DNA of 46,195 nucleotides from Armatimonadota bacterium (GTDB lineage Bacteria > Armatimonadota > UBA5829): contig JARYME010000010.1 of the NCBI GenBank assembly GCA_029907315.1, positions 1 through 46,195 of the forward strand, given 5' to 3'. Below are positions 17,564 to 26,271 of the stretch, one piece after another (within the stretch, counting starts at the first letter, position 1; each line of letters starts with the position of its first letter). Under the pieces are notes generated by a model. The model had not been told where the DNA came from. It did no database searches and worked only from the letters and a program-made list of their open reading frames with translations. Made by a program: the position numbers and the translations under genes.

Positions 17564-18757
17564 CTACTTGACTCCGCCCACTAGCGAATAAATGGGAACT
17601 ATAATCGATATGGCTATGAATCCCACCACAAACCCCAAGACAACTATCATCACAGGCTCTATAACCGACGTGAGCGCCTTGACCTTGGCGTCCGTTTCGC
17701 GAGCGTAAAGCGAACAAACGTATTCAAGCATAGAGGGCAGCTCGCCTGTTTTCTCGCCGCTCGCAACCATTTGCAGAATTAGCGGTGGAAATACCCCCGC
17801 TGACCTCAAGGCCTGGGACGTTGTAGTGCCTTCGGCTACGTCCTGTTTGGCTTTCAGTAATGCTTGCTCTACAACGTGATTATCGGCAGCTGCCGCTGAG
17901 GTCTCTAGGGTTTTTACCATGGGCACACCGCTAGCAAGCAGTGTTGCCATTGTGGCTATTGCGCGGCTCAGTACTATCTTGTGTACTATTTCGCCGATCA
18001 ACGGCAGGCGTAACAGAAGAGCATCGACTGTTGATCTGCCACGCTCGCTTCTCAAATACCGCCTACCTAAGTAGTATCCCAACGCAACTGCACCCAGAAA
18101 CCAATACCAATCCGCTAGGACCGCATGGCTGACCCCCATCAACATTTTTGTAGTCCAGGGCAGCTTCGCACCCATCTGGCTGAACAACTTCATGAAGCGC
18201 GGAAGAATGAAGGTAACCATAGCCAGCACGGTGACGACCGATATTGCCAGGACTACGATAGGATATGCCAAAGCCGACTTGACTTTGCGTGATATCTCAG
18301 CTGAGTTCTCCAGATACGCTGCCAATCGCCCCAGAGTTTCTGCCAGGCTGCCGCCGGCTTCCGCTATCCGCGACATCTCAGCAGCAAGCGCAGGAAACAC
18401 TTTCGCCTGGCGCGCGAACGCATCGCTCAGAGCCATCCCGTGGCTTACGTCTGCGGCCATCTGCTCAAGGGATGCTTTAAGCGCCTGCGAACGTGTTTGC
18501 TCAGCTAAACCTTGCAGACTCTCGACCAACGGCACCCCGGCGCGCACGAGTATACTCATCTGGCGAACCACCGATGCGACTTCGTCGGTAGACGGTCTCT
18601 TGCCGACAGACCTGCGGCGTGAGTACACCGGCGGAGCGGCGCTCTGATCAAGGTTACGGGGCGTTTGGTCTAGGCGCTTAGCCGAAGCCCTACGTGAATC
18701 CCATTCGACAATCGTTTTGAGCTCTCTGCCCGCAGGTTCGCCTACCTTCGTCGACAC
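17564..18757 (-). CDS. Inner-membrane platform protein, GspF/PilC family
   Basis: The 397-residue protein contains two tandem T2SSF domains. The first has VVRQMSILVRAGVPLVESLQGL (about 62-84 in pattern: RQM, LVRAGVPL) and the second ATLLASGVPMVKTLE with the conserved GEKTGELPSMLE. Three membrane helices are visible near residues 165-190, 215-235 and 370-395. The GTG start at 18757 has GAGG eight bases upstream. About 50 residues ahead of the first domain are charged and may contact the ATPase. It couples the hexameric ATPase to pilin polymerisation. Spacing to the ATPase gene is 51 bases and to gspG 50 bases. Confidence 0.92.
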   Translation of the reverse strand: MSTKVGEPAGRELKTIVEWDSRRASAKRLDQTPRNLDQSAAPPVYSRRRSVGKRPSTDEVASVVRQMSILVRAGVPLVESLQGLAEQTRSQALKASLEQMAADVSHGMALSDAFARQAKVFPALAAEMSRIAEAGGSLAETLGRLAAYLENSAEISRKVKSALAYPIVVLAISVVTVLAMVTFILPRFMKLFSQMGAKLPWTTKMLMGVSHAVLADWYWFLGAVALGYYLGRRYLRSERGRSTVDALLLRLPLIGEIVHKIVLSRAIATMATLLASGVPMVKTLETSAAAADNHVVEQALLKAKQDVAEGTTTSQALRSAGVFPPLILQMVASGEKTGELPSMLEYVCSLYARETDAKVKALTSVIEPVMIVVLGFVVGFIAISIIVPIYSLVGGVK

Positions 18758-18808
18758 CTTTGAGACCTCGTCAGCGCCAGGTAAACTGCCTGACGGCGCC
18801 TATCGAGA

Positions 18809-20524
18809 TTATTCCGTAGTTACGCGCAGAACTTCCTCAATTGTTGTAATGCCGGCCTTGACTTTATCCAGAGCGTCCTGCCGCAGCGTGCGCATACCTT
18901 TCTCAACGGCAATTTGTCTGATAGCGGCGGCGGATGACCTGCTGATTATTGCAGAGCGAATATCATCATCTACCTTGAGAAGTTCATATATACCTGTTCG
19001 CCCCTTGTAACCTGTGCGTCCGCACTGCTCACAGCCGGTTCCTTTCCTAGCTCCCGCAAGTTCTTCAGAAGTAACGCCCAAGTTAAGCCGCCTCAGTAGC
19101 TCGTCAGAAACAACATAAGGCGCCGCACATTTGGGACAAACTGTCCGAACAAGTCTCTGCGACAACAAGCCGATAACCGACGAAGCGACCAAGAATGGCT
19201 CTACTTGCATATCGATCAATCTCGCAGCGGCACCGGCGGAATCATTCGCATGAAGGGTTGAGAGAACCAAATGGCCAGTGAGTGCAGCCTCAACTGCGAT
19301 CTGGGCCGTCTCGGAATCCCTGATTTCGCCAACAAGTATGACATCTGGGTCTTGTCGAACAATGGTTCTCAGCCCGGTAGCAAACGTCAGCCCGGCTTTT
19401 CGGTTCACGTTCGCTTGGATAACGCCGGGCAGTTGATACTCAACCGGATCCTCGATCGTGATTATGTTACGCTCGACCGAATTGATCATGTTGAGAGCTG
19501 CGTAAAGGGTCGTGGTTTTGCCAGCGCCAGTAGGTCCGCAAGTGAGAATCATGCCGTAAGGCGCGTGGACCATACTCGCGAACTGCTCTGCCACGTCGGG
19601 CTGCAATCCCAGCTTGTCGAGCGTGATCTGAGCGGCGCTCTTTTCCAAAACTCTTATGACAACGTTTTCTCCATGAATAGCAGGGTAAGTCGAGATTCTA
19701 AAATCATATTCTTGGGGCCGGGCAATCAAGGTAATGCGTCCATCCTGCGGTGCACGGCGCTCAGCCACGTCCATGCCAGCCATGACTTTGATTCGAGATA
19801 TGACTGGCGCCTGGAGGTCTTTGGGGATGCTCATCGCCTCGTGAAGAATACCGTCTACACGAAATCTGACCCTGACGCGGCTTGCTTCCGGCTCGATGTG
19901 AATATCGCTGCAGCCTTCAGCTATGGCGCGAGCAATAAGCGCGTTCACCAGTCGCACGACCGGTGCGCCACCTGCCAGATCACGCAGGTCGGCAACATTA
20001 ACCTCCGTTTCCTCAGGCTCCTCTTCCTCACGAACACTGACGTCGGCATCAGCATCACGTATTGCTTCGACGATGATATCGCTGACGTCGCCGGCTGCAC
20101 CAAAGCATTTGAAGATAGCCTCCAGAATCTCGTCCTCGAGCGCAATAAGTGGTATTGGCTCAAGCCCAGTAACCCTGGCGATTTCGTCAACAGCCTGAAC
20201 GTCGAGAGGATTTGCCATAGCAACCTTGAGTATGTCTTCAGCCCTTTCAATTGGTATTGCCTTGCAGCGCAGGGCTAAGGCATGCGGTATGAGCCTCGCA
20301 ACGTTTGGATCGATCTCGCGCCCTGAGAGTTCGACGAATTGGATGCCGTGCTGAATACCGACGCATCGCACTCGGTCGCGCTCTGAAATCATGCCGAGGC
20401 GGACTAGAAAATGCCCGATGTCCTCGTTGACATCGGTGCGCATAGCGAGAGCAGCATCCAGTTCCTTTGCGCTGAGAAGCCCCTCTTCCAATATCACAGA
20501 GGTCAATGTTGACCTTGTCGGCAT
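18809..20524 (-). CDS. Assembly ATPase, GspE/PilB family
   Basis: From ATG 20524 (GGAGGG eight bases upstream) the protein has 571 residues. The ATPase core has Walker A GPTGAGKT (330-337), an aspartate-box region IEDPVEYQ, Walker B VILVGEIRD (395-403), and a tetracysteine zinc motif CPKC (463-466) and CEQC (498-501). The N-terminal 140 residues contain two MshEN/GspE_N-like halves (SVILEEGLLSAKELDAAL and FLVRLGMISERDR). In c-di-GMP-binding MshEN domains these motifs start with RLG; here the first is STL and the second DIG, so binding may be weak or lost. The protein powers pseudopilin assembly on the cytoplasmic side. It lies between secretin and gspF. Confidence 0.93.
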   Translation of the reverse strand: MPTRSTLTSVILEEGLLSAKELDAALAMRTDVNEDIGHFLVRLGMISERDRVRCVGIQHGIQFVELSGREIDPNVARLIPHALALRCKAIPIERAEDILKVAMANPLDVQAVDEIARVTGLEPIPLIALEDEILEAIFKCFGAAGDVSDIIVEAIRDADADVSVREEEEPEETEVNVADLRDLAGGAPVVRLVNALIARAIAEGCSDIHIEPEASRVRVRFRVDGILHEAMSIPKDLQAPVISRIKVMAGMDVAERRAPQDGRITLIARPQEYDFRISTYPAIHGENVVIRVLEKSAAQITLDKLGLQPDVAEQFASMVHAPYGMILTCGPTGAGKTTTLYAALNMINSVERNIITIEDPVEYQLPGVIQANVNRKAGLTFATGLRTIVRQDPDVILVGEIRDSETAQIAVEAALTGHLVLSTLHANDSAGAAARLIDMQVEPFLVASSVIGLLSQRLVRTVCPKCAAPYVVSDELLRRLNLGVTSEELAGARKGTGCEQCGRTGYKGRTGIYELLKVDDDIRSAIISRSSAAAIRQIAVEKGMRTLRQDALDKVKAGITTIEEVLRVTTE

Positions 20525-20546
20525 ACCGTGGACCCTCCAGTCCTGA

Positions 20547-21953
20547 CTATTCGCCTGAGACCGTGGGCACAATACGAGGCGAAAGCAGTATAACTATTTC
20601 TGTTTGCTCCCTGGTTCTCTTGGCGTGCTTGAAAAGGTTCCCTATTACCGGCAGTTCCGAAAGCACAGGGAGCTTTTGCATATTTACGATCTCGTTATTC
20701 CGAAGCAAGCCACCGATCGCCAGCGTGGAACCATTTTTCACTGAGACAGTGGTACGAGCTTCCCTCGTGCTGATTTGAGGGTAATCGCCCGCTTGTGTGC
20801 GCAAATAACCCGTAACTAGACTCACCTGCGGATACAGGGTCAACACTATGCTATCGTCGCCTGCTACTTTGGGCGCTATCTGGAGGTAAATGCCAACCTT
20901 CTCCTCAGCCTTGTCATATATGGGTGAGCCGATCTGGTTGTAGCCAACCAGCTTAGGGTATAGAATGCGATCGCCTATCAGTATGTCTGCGCACTCACCG
21001 TCCAACACAGAAATGTTCGGCTGAGCAAGAAGATTGGCTTTGCCGTCCTTGATCAAAAGTGAAAGCGCGCCTGTTATGCTCATCCCTTGCTTTGTAAACT
21101 TGCCGAAGCCGATTCCCGAAGTATTTGTTTCCGTAAACGCAATATCGCTCCAAGTCCATTCGATGCCCAGATCCTTGGAAGCCGAAGCACTAATCTCCGT
21201 TACGGCTACATCGATGGCAACCTGCTTGCGCGGAACATCCAGCTTTTCGAGTACACTCTTGGCACTCTCAATTGCCTGTTTGTCAGCTACAAGCACTATC
21301 TTGTTCGATGTATTCCTAGATGCGCCACCCGATTGCGCTGAGCTCGTTGGCCGCTGTTCGCCGGTTAGTCCTCCTGCAGCAGCGTCGAGCTCCGGGGTAG
21401 ACGAACTGGGGCCCTCCGTGCAGGTGATTGAGGGAAACAGCTTCGTAATGACGGACACCAAATCCGCGGGCTTCGCATACCGGCAATCCCAAACGAAAAC
21501 CTCAGTCGGAGGCGTGGGCTCCAGAGAGGACTTATTCTGTTCGGCGCTCTGAGTGTTCTTTCGTGGCACTGTAACCACGTAGGTCCCGTTGACCTTCTCG
21601 TACGTGAAGCCGGTCACGGCTGCCAAGTAATCCAAAATTGCATCAAGCGACAACTGCTTTAAATGAGCGTTGACCTGACCTGAGACCTCAGGACTGACCA
21701 CAATGTTCGCTCCTGACCGGCGCGCCAACAACTCCAGGATCAGGCGGATGTCAGTGCCGCTGGCATTGACGTCGTACAGTCCGGGCTTCTGGGTAGTTGT
21801 AACAGTGCTTGTTGCAGTCGAATCGCCGGACGTGGAAGTTTCGCCCGTACTTGATGCGCAGCCCGGATAGCACCACAATAACAAGCCAACAAACACTATT
21901 ATTGGAAAGGCGTTCCGGACAATATCAAACCGCTTCGCTATTCTAGACAACAT
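20547..21953 (-). CDS. Secretin, PilQ/GspD family
   Basis: This 468-residue protein has a signal peptide (FPIIVFVGLLLWCYPG) and a cysteine at a lipobox-like site (YPGC) that does not fit the usual consensus, so lipidation is unsure. An STN-type N0 domain (YDVNASGTDIRLILELLARR, then VNAHLKQLSLDAILDYL) is followed by an N1-like repeat, with a Ser/Thr/Gly-rich insert near residues 170-205. The C-terminal secretin core includes PRKQVAIDVAVTEI, TREARTTVSVKNG, LAIGGLLRNNE and VPVLSELPVIGNLFKH-like ending, the family signature. It forms the outer-membrane ring for the pilus. It is short compared with typical secretins of 600-700 residues, having fewer N domains. Confidence 0.92.
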   Translation of the reverse strand: MLSRIAKRFDIVRNAFPIIVFVGLLLWCYPGCASSTGETSTSGDSTATSTVTTTQKPGLYDVNASGTDIRLILELLARRSGANIVVSPEVSGQVNAHLKQLSLDAILDYLAAVTGFTYEKVNGTYVVTVPRKNTQSAEQNKSSLEPTPPTEVFVWDCRYAKPADLVSVITKLFPSITCTEGPSSSTPELDAAAGGLTGEQRPTSSAQSGGASRNTSNKIVLVADKQAIESAKSVLEKLDVPRKQVAIDVAVTEISASASKDLGIEWTWSDIAFTETNTSGIGFGKFTKQGMSITGALSLLIKDGKANLLAQPNISVLDGECADILIGDRILYPKLVGYNQIGSPIYDKAEEKVGIYLQIAPKVAGDDSIVLTLYPQVSLVTGYLRTQAGDYPQISTREARTTVSVKNGSTLAIGGLLRNNEIVNMQKLPVLSELPVIGNLFKHAKRTREQTEIVILLSPRIVPTVSGE

Positions 21954-21959
21954 CTGCTA

Positions 21960-22622
21960 TTACCCCGGCCTTCTTGCAACGATTGTCTGCTTGCCGTTCG
22001 TCAGAACCGCTTCGTCACGGCTCACGCTTACCACCCTGAACCCGTTCTCGAGTACGTCGCCGATGTCCACCGCTCTCACAACCGAGTCCGGTGACTGGAT
22101 CAGCGCGCTGCACCCATGGTCACTCGTAACCGTAGCCAGCAAAACGTACTTGACCGATCCGCTGTCGACTTTTTGGACCTGCGCCGGAAGCTGTTGGTCC
22201 TCCCCTTGTATCCGCAGATCGGAACCGGATACTGCATCTCGGACGGGCAACACCTTAACCAGGTCTTTTGCCACCCATGAGTTGTTGCTCCTGACACTCT
22301 GCGGCAGACCTACAGGCAACGGTTGCACGCCTCCACGCCGAGCATTGCCGCCGCTCACGGACGCGCGCACAATACTCGGCATGGCAAACGGATTGCGCGA
22401 GAGCATATGTTGTGTTCTGGTGTCCACCCCTGTGCCGGTGCCAGGTTTCGCAGTAAGCGTCGAGTCTTGGGAAGCCTGCACTGCTGCCGGTGATGCACCT
22501 TGAAGCGCCGCAGTGCGCGATCGAATACGATACCCCAGCACACCGAGCGTAATGACAAGGACCGCCACCAGCACGATAACTGTTTTGGTCTGACTACTGT
22601 CGGTTTTCACGAGTGCCGTCAT
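21960..22622 (-). CDS. PilP/GspC-like pilus assembly protein
   Basis: The 220-residue protein has one N-terminal membrane helix (TVIVLVAVLVITLGVLGY), a low-complexity Ala/Thr/Gly linker to about residue 110, and a small C-terminal beta domain (SVKYVLLATVTSDHGCSALI, VRAVDIGDVLENGFRVVSVS, AVLTNGKQTI) resembling the homology region of GspC/PilP. In that family the domain bridges the PilNO platform to the secretin N0/N1 domains. Its place between pilO and secretin is the usual one for pilP. The start overlaps pilO by 29 bases and the stop lies 6 bases from the secretin start. Assignment is mainly by position and topology. Confidence 0.65.
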   Translation of the reverse strand: MTALVKTDSSQTKTVIVLVAVLVITLGVLGYRIRSRTAALQGASPAAVQASQDSTLTAKPGTGTGVDTRTQHMLSRNPFAMPSIVRASVSGGNARRGGVQPLPVGLPQSVRSNNSWVAKDLVKVLPVRDAVSGSDLRIQGEDQQLPAQVQKVDSGSVKYVLLATVTSDHGCSALIQSPDSVVRAVDIGDVLENGFRVVSVSRDEAVLTNGKQTIVARRPG

Positions 22623-23196
22623 TGGGCTGCTCTTTCTTCTCGTAGACCGTGATCACGACATCGAAGCTTATCGACAATCCTCCGGTATCGGAATTTCCAT
22701 ACAGCGCGAATGAATCCAGCCTGACGGGAAGATCTGAATGCCGGAAGCGATTCAGTAGGCGAATGACGGCTTCATACTGTCCCGTTCCTTTAGCCCGAAC
22801 CTTGAAAGCGTTCCACGTACCCAGCTTTACACCGTCAGACTCTATTTCGTTGACAGTCGGTGCGCCCTCTGGCACGAACGACTCTATTCTTACACGCTCT
22901 TGCTGTGCCCACTCATCGAACTTGACTGCGAAGAAGTCCACGCCTCCGCGCGGCGGCGGCTTTTGTCTAGCCTCAACATCGCGCTCTCGATCAAACTGGC
23001 GCGCCAGATTGGCCGCTTCTGTTTTCGTCTTGCGAAGCAGGCGTTTGGCGGCCGAGACGTTTGCCACCGCAACACCGCACTGCACCCCTAAGTACACACA
23101 AAGGACCAGTGCTAGTCCGGCACCCACCGCCTGGACATACTTCGCCAGACGCACGTTTTCAGGACTGTATAATAAGTTCGACGGCAGCGGTATCAC
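22594..23196 (-). CDS. pilO: Pilus assembly protein PilO-like
   Basis: The 200-residue protein has one membrane helix (about residues 20-42), a coiled-coil segment rich in Lys/Glu/Arg (KRLLRKTKTEAANLARQ), and a ferredoxin-like C-terminal domain ending in an extended strand (LDSFALYGNSDTGGLSISFDVVI). The KVRAKGTGQYEAVIRLLNRF segment fits the PilO/GspM pattern GxYxxxxxFl. It begins with GTG two bases after the pilN stop and overlaps the PilP-like gene by 29 bases. PilO pairs with PilN in the inner membrane and links cytoplasmic PilM with the periplasmic secretin-facing parts. Confidence 0.8.
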   Translation of the reverse strand: MIPLPSNLLYSPENVRLAKYVQAVGAGLALVLCVYLGVQCGVAVANVSAAKRLLRKTKTEAANLARQFDRERDVEARQKPPPRGGVDFFAVKFDEWAQQERVRIESFVPEGAPTVNEIESDGVKLGTWNAFKVRAKGTGQYEAVIRLLNRFRHSDLPVRLDSFALYGNSDTGGLSISFDVVITVYEKKEQPNDGTRENRQ

Positions 23197-23198
23197 TT

Positions 23199-23864
23199 TC
23201 AGGGCGAACCTTGTACATTCGGCACCGCTTGGGCGGCTTGCTGCACCTGCGTGCCTTCCTTCTGTTGCAACTTTGCCTGAAGTGCAAATGCGACAGTGTT
23301 GTGGTAACCGGAAGCGCTCTTCCGGACAAGAGCATCGTTGCCACCTCGACCAATCTCAAGCGGACTAGTCGCCAAACCAGTGACCTGCGCACTGTTCAGC
23401 TGGACGTTTGAAAAGTCGCCGCATTCCTTCAAGGCTCTCATGAAATCGGACACCAGGTTCATCGAAAGCGCCTGTCCCTCTACGGTGACGGCATTTGCAG
23501 ATTCGGAAGTCTCCACACGATGGAGCCAAACTCCTTCGGGAACGCTGCAAAGTATCTTATCCAGCAGCGAAAGCCACCTATTGCTAGATTGAGCCAACTG
23601 CTCGTGCCATTTTCGCTGACCGGACTTTGTTTTGAGCGCAAGCAAGCTTTGTTTCAAAGAAACGCAGCGCTCTTGAGCGCCAGCAAGTTCGGCCTCCACA
23701 ACAGCCATTTCACCTGCGACACTCGATCTGCACCACAAGAATCCGGCAAATGCCAACAGGTCAAGCAGAAGTAGTGCCGCCAACACTCTGGCTCTCTTTC
23801 TTATTTCGCGCCGACACACTGCGCGCTGACGTATTCTTTCTTCTGCCAGGTTAAAAGGTTTCAT
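23199..23864 (-). CDS. pilN: Pilus assembly protein PilN-like
   Basis: The 221-residue protein has the PilN layout: a short cytoplasmic head beginning MKPFNLAEERIRQR (the PilN head that binds PilM usually reads xxINLLPxR), a membrane helix VLAALLLLDLLAFAGFLW, a coiled coil, and a periplasmic domain containing WLSLLDKILCSVPEGVWLHRVE and VEGQALSMNLVSDFMRAL, both typical of the family. The last 40 residues are Gln/Ala-rich and look like a tail. It starts 3 bases after the pilM stop and ends 2 bases before pilO. Confidence 0.85.
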   Translation of the reverse strand: MKPFNLAEERIRQRAVCRREIRKRARVLAALLLLDLLAFAGFLWCRSSVAGEMAVVEAELAGAQERCVSLKQSLLALKTKSGQRKWHEQLAQSSNRWLSLLDKILCSVPEGVWLHRVETSESANAVTVEGQALSMNLVSDFMRALKECGDFSNVQLNSAQVTGLATSPLEIGRGGNDALVRKSASGYHNTVAFALQAKLQQKEGTQVQQAAQAVPNVQGSP

Positions 23865-23867
23865 TTT

Positions 23868-25022
23868 CTAAGCCGCCGCAGCGCGGTCCTCAACAAGCGA
23901 AGAATCGTCACAGTAGCTGCCGATCGCCAGTCCAACAGCGGTAATAAACTGCGCCGCAAAGTCTCCAATGCTCTGAAGGCCAGGTCGAGCATCAACGGAA
24001 AAGCCCGCGAACGGATCAGCGATGGAGTTTATCTCGACCCCCTGGTACATCAAAGCCCTGTCCAAGCCCCGTAATAGCGCACCGCCCCCGGCGAGCACGG
24101 TTGAACCGATGATCCCCAAATAGCTGCCCTCAGCATATTGACTACTGAAAAATCTCAGTGATCGCTGTATTTCACGCGCCAAACGCCCAACGACATTATC
24201 GCAAGGGACCGATACCTCTCCTTCCGCAGTCGCGATAACCAGCGTTGCATTCTCCAACAGACGTGTCCCGCGCGACAATTTGATTTTTTCGGCTTCTTCC
24301 CAATCGATCGACAGGCGCTCGGCTATCCGAGCGGTAAAGTCGTTGCCGCCCACCGGTACGGTCCTTGCAAACTCAAGTTCGTCTCCGCGTATGACACTGA
24401 TAGTTGTACTCCTCGCTCCGACAATGCAGTGCGCCCGAGGTTGCCCGCTCCACAGCGGGCTTCCGCGCCTCGTGGTGTCCTCTATACTGCGCGCTGCAGC
24501 CACAGGGCCTACATCAACAGCGACAGGTTCCAAGCCAGCCCTATCAGCCAAATCAAGCATCGTGTCAATTGTCGAAGCAGAAGCCGCAACGAGCATTACG
24601 AAATGGACATTGCGTCCGCGCCTCGCTCTTGGAAGCAATACACGGTAATCAACCACCACATCATCCGGGTCGAACGGTGCCCCCCGTACAGCAGCAACTC
24701 GCGCCGTCTCGTCGAGCTCGGTCGGACTTGACGCTTCCAGGTGAAGCCATTTCATGTAGACGGCCTCCGGCGGAAGAGCCAGGATCACTTTGTTAGATTG
24801 GAAGCCGCCTGTTGTAAGCATTGTTCGAACAGCATGCACTATCGCGTCCGGTGTAGGTGGTTCATTGGGATTCGATGTGCTCAAAATGGGCACGACTTGG
24901 GCGGCTCGGATAATCAACTCCGAGCCGCGTTCAACCACCTCGACACCTTTTACGGAATGGGTACCTATGTCGAGTCCTATCCTGTGAGGAGTCCGAGCAC
25001 GTGTCTTGCCATCAAAACTCAT
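23868..25022 (-). CDS. pilM: Pilus assembly actin-like protein PilM
   Basis: The 384-residue protein is an ASKHA-fold PilM: the first phosphate loop is RIGLDIGTHSVKGVEV (14-29), the middle has LALPPEAVYMKWLHLE and DELEFARTVPVGGNDFTARIAERL patterns, and the late adenosine motif is LAGGGALLRGLD. Length and order match PilM from type IV pilus operons. It binds the PilN head inside the cell and helps couple the ATPase to the envelope complex. It is the first gene of the pilus operon; 105 bases separate it from the DUF5658-like gene, and no clear promoter was identified there. Confidence 0.92.
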   Translation of the reverse strand: MSFDGKTRARTPHRIGLDIGTHSVKGVEVVERGSELIIRAAQVVPILSTSNPNEPPTPDAIVHAVRTMLTTGGFQSNKVILALPPEAVYMKWLHLEASSPTELDETARVAAVRGAPFDPDDVVVDYRVLLPRARRGRNVHFVMLVAASASTIDTMLDLADRAGLEPVAVDVGPVAAARSIEDTTRRGSPLWSGQPRAHCIVGARSTTISVIRGDELEFARTVPVGGNDFTARIAERLSIDWEEAEKIKLSRGTRLLENATLVIATAEGEVSVPCDNVVGRLAREIQRSLRFFSSQYAEGSYLGIIGSTVLAGGGALLRGLDRALMYQGVEINSIADPFAGFSVDARPGLQSIGDFAAQFITAVGLAIGSYCDDSSLVEDRAAAA

Positions 25023-25127
25023 ACGTTAGAGTGCCAAGAAACCGCCTAATGACCATGGAATGCGGCCACACTTTTAGTATCGGCACTTCGCGCGTGGGTA
25101 ATTAGAAGAGTCAAGAAAAGAGGAGGT

Positions 25128-25460
25128 TTATTGGAGAAGCACTTGTGCGTTGACAACCGCAAAGGATATCGCGTAAATGCCAACGTAGCTCCCAAGGGTG
25201 AGCCTGCCGATTAGGGCAGCCAAATCCGGGCTCTTGAACCGTCTATACCACTCGAGCACAGCCACATAAGCAAGGAGCGTGGACATTTTGACGGCAACGA
25301 AGACATCGATTCCGGAACGCAAGACATAAGCCATTATGGGGTTAATCTCGACAGCCTTGCCAGTGTGCAACCAGATCAAGGTTGTCAACAGATCCAGCAA
25401 ACCGACAAAAAGAAGGACTATATTTGCCGGCAGCAGTGGTAAACGAAAGCAAGTTTGCAT
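25128..25460 (-). CDS. Small membrane protein, DUF5658-like
   Basis: From ATG 25460 the protein has about 110 residues with three hydrophobic helices. The first reads LLFVGLLDLLTTLIWL and is followed by GKAVEINPIMAYVLRSGIDVFVAVK, the conserved pattern of DUF5658 (LDxxTT, then E-NP-M and a lysine at the start of the next helix). AGGAG lies 11 bases upstream of this ATG; a TTG at 25496 is less likely. The function of the family is unknown. The gene lies between a TPR gene and pilM on the same strand and may be co-transcribed with either. Confidence 0.72.
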   Translation of the reverse strand: MQTCFRLPLLPANIVLLFVGLLDLLTTLIWLHTGKAVEINPIMAYVLRSGIDVFVAVKMSTLLAYVAVLEWYRRFKSPDLAALIGRLTLGSYVGIYAISFAVVNAQVLLQ

Positions 25461-25522
25461 GAGTGCCCACACTCCTGTATATGCACATCTTCTCAATTGC
25501 AGAATAACATGATTTGCAGGCT

Positions 25523-26203
25523 CTATCCATCCGTACTGCTACTTGTTTGCGACCGCAAAGATTCTTGCTCGCGAATATGACGCATCATTTCTGGTGAAAC
25601 AATGGCAGGGCGACCGGAAATAATGCGCTCTATTTGTATGCAGGGGACAGGATTGTCCGGTTCTGCGGCTTCCTGTTGAAACCAAATGGCGAGAGCACTA
25701 CCGATGTCGCCGCAGTGTTCGTACGCATGCGCTAGGAAATGCCATACAAACTCAGGCACATCGAAAGCCACTGCTTTCTCAAGGCAGGCAACAGCCTCTT
25801 CGAATCTGGCGTGAATGTAGTAGAAAAAGCCCAGTTCCCAATACAAGTCGTAGACGTCACGGTTGCTCGCGAGGCCATCGAGAAGAACCCGCTCTGCACT
25901 GTCGGCACTCTGCATAAGCGCATTCTCCATAAGCCACGCCGCGTTCGCATACGCTTCGGTATCTCGCGGATCGATGGAAGCTATCAACCTCAATACGGCG
26001 ACGCAACGAGCATATTCGCCTCTGTGCCAAAAGACGTCATCTGTCAACCACAGCTTGTCACGCACCATCGCGAGGATATCCTGAAGTTTCTCAAGAGAGG
26101 ACACAGGAATCTCCCGCTGCACTTTTCTTGGTAAAGCAACAGCACCAGCAGAAAACGCCAGCAACAAGACCGTGCTAAGTATCCATCTGAATCCGCTATT
26201 CAT
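25523..26203 (-). CDS. Exported TPR protein
   Basis: This 226-residue protein has a signal peptide (WILSTVLLLAFSAGAVALP) and then several tetratricopeptide-like helix pairs between about residues 55 and 195: FWHRGEYARCVAVLRLIASIDP, then DLYWELGFFYYIHARFEEAV and FLAHAYEHCGDIGSALAIW as short patterns. TPR repeats mediate protein contacts, so a periplasmic scaffold role is likely. It is divergent from xylB and precedes the DUF5658-like gene; proximity to the pilus operon suggests, without proof, a role like the PilF/Tgl pilotin. It lacks a lipobox cysteine, which pilotins have. Confidence 0.75.
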   Translation of the reverse strand: MNSGFRWILSTVLLLAFSAGAVALPRKVQREIPVSSLEKLQDILAMVRDKLWLTDDVFWHRGEYARCVAVLRLIASIDPRDTEAYANAAWLMENALMQSADSAERVLLDGLASNRDVYDLYWELGFFYYIHARFEEAVACLEKAVAFDVPEFVWHFLAHAYEHCGDIGSALAIWFQQEAAEPDNPVPCIQIERIISGRPAIVSPEMMRHIREQESLRSQTSSSTDG

Positions 26204-26207
26204 AATC

Positions 26208-26237
26208 TTGACTCCGAGATTGAGCTTCGACTATTCT
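26208..26237 (+). promoter_or_regulatory. Candidate sigma70 promoter for xylB
   Basis: TTGACT (26208-26213) and TATTCT (26232-26237) are separated by 18 bases, about 35 bases upstream of the xylB ATG, in the divergent gap with the TPR gene. The -10 matches consensus at 4 of 6 positions, so the call is moderate. Confidence 0.4.
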
Positions 26238-26271
26238 TATACGCGAACGCTGGTTCAGCAGAGGGAGGCTT

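Noticed and set aside
17514-17717. N-terminal extension of the GspG-like gene
   Set aside because: It overlaps the 3' end of gspF, and ATG 17513 has GGGGAGG upstream and gives a normal prepilin leader.
19271-20278. Plus-strand reading frame of 335 codons inside the assembly ATPase gene
   Set aside because: It lies opposite the Walker A and Walker B coding region of GspE and shows no recognisable domain, so it is a shadow frame.
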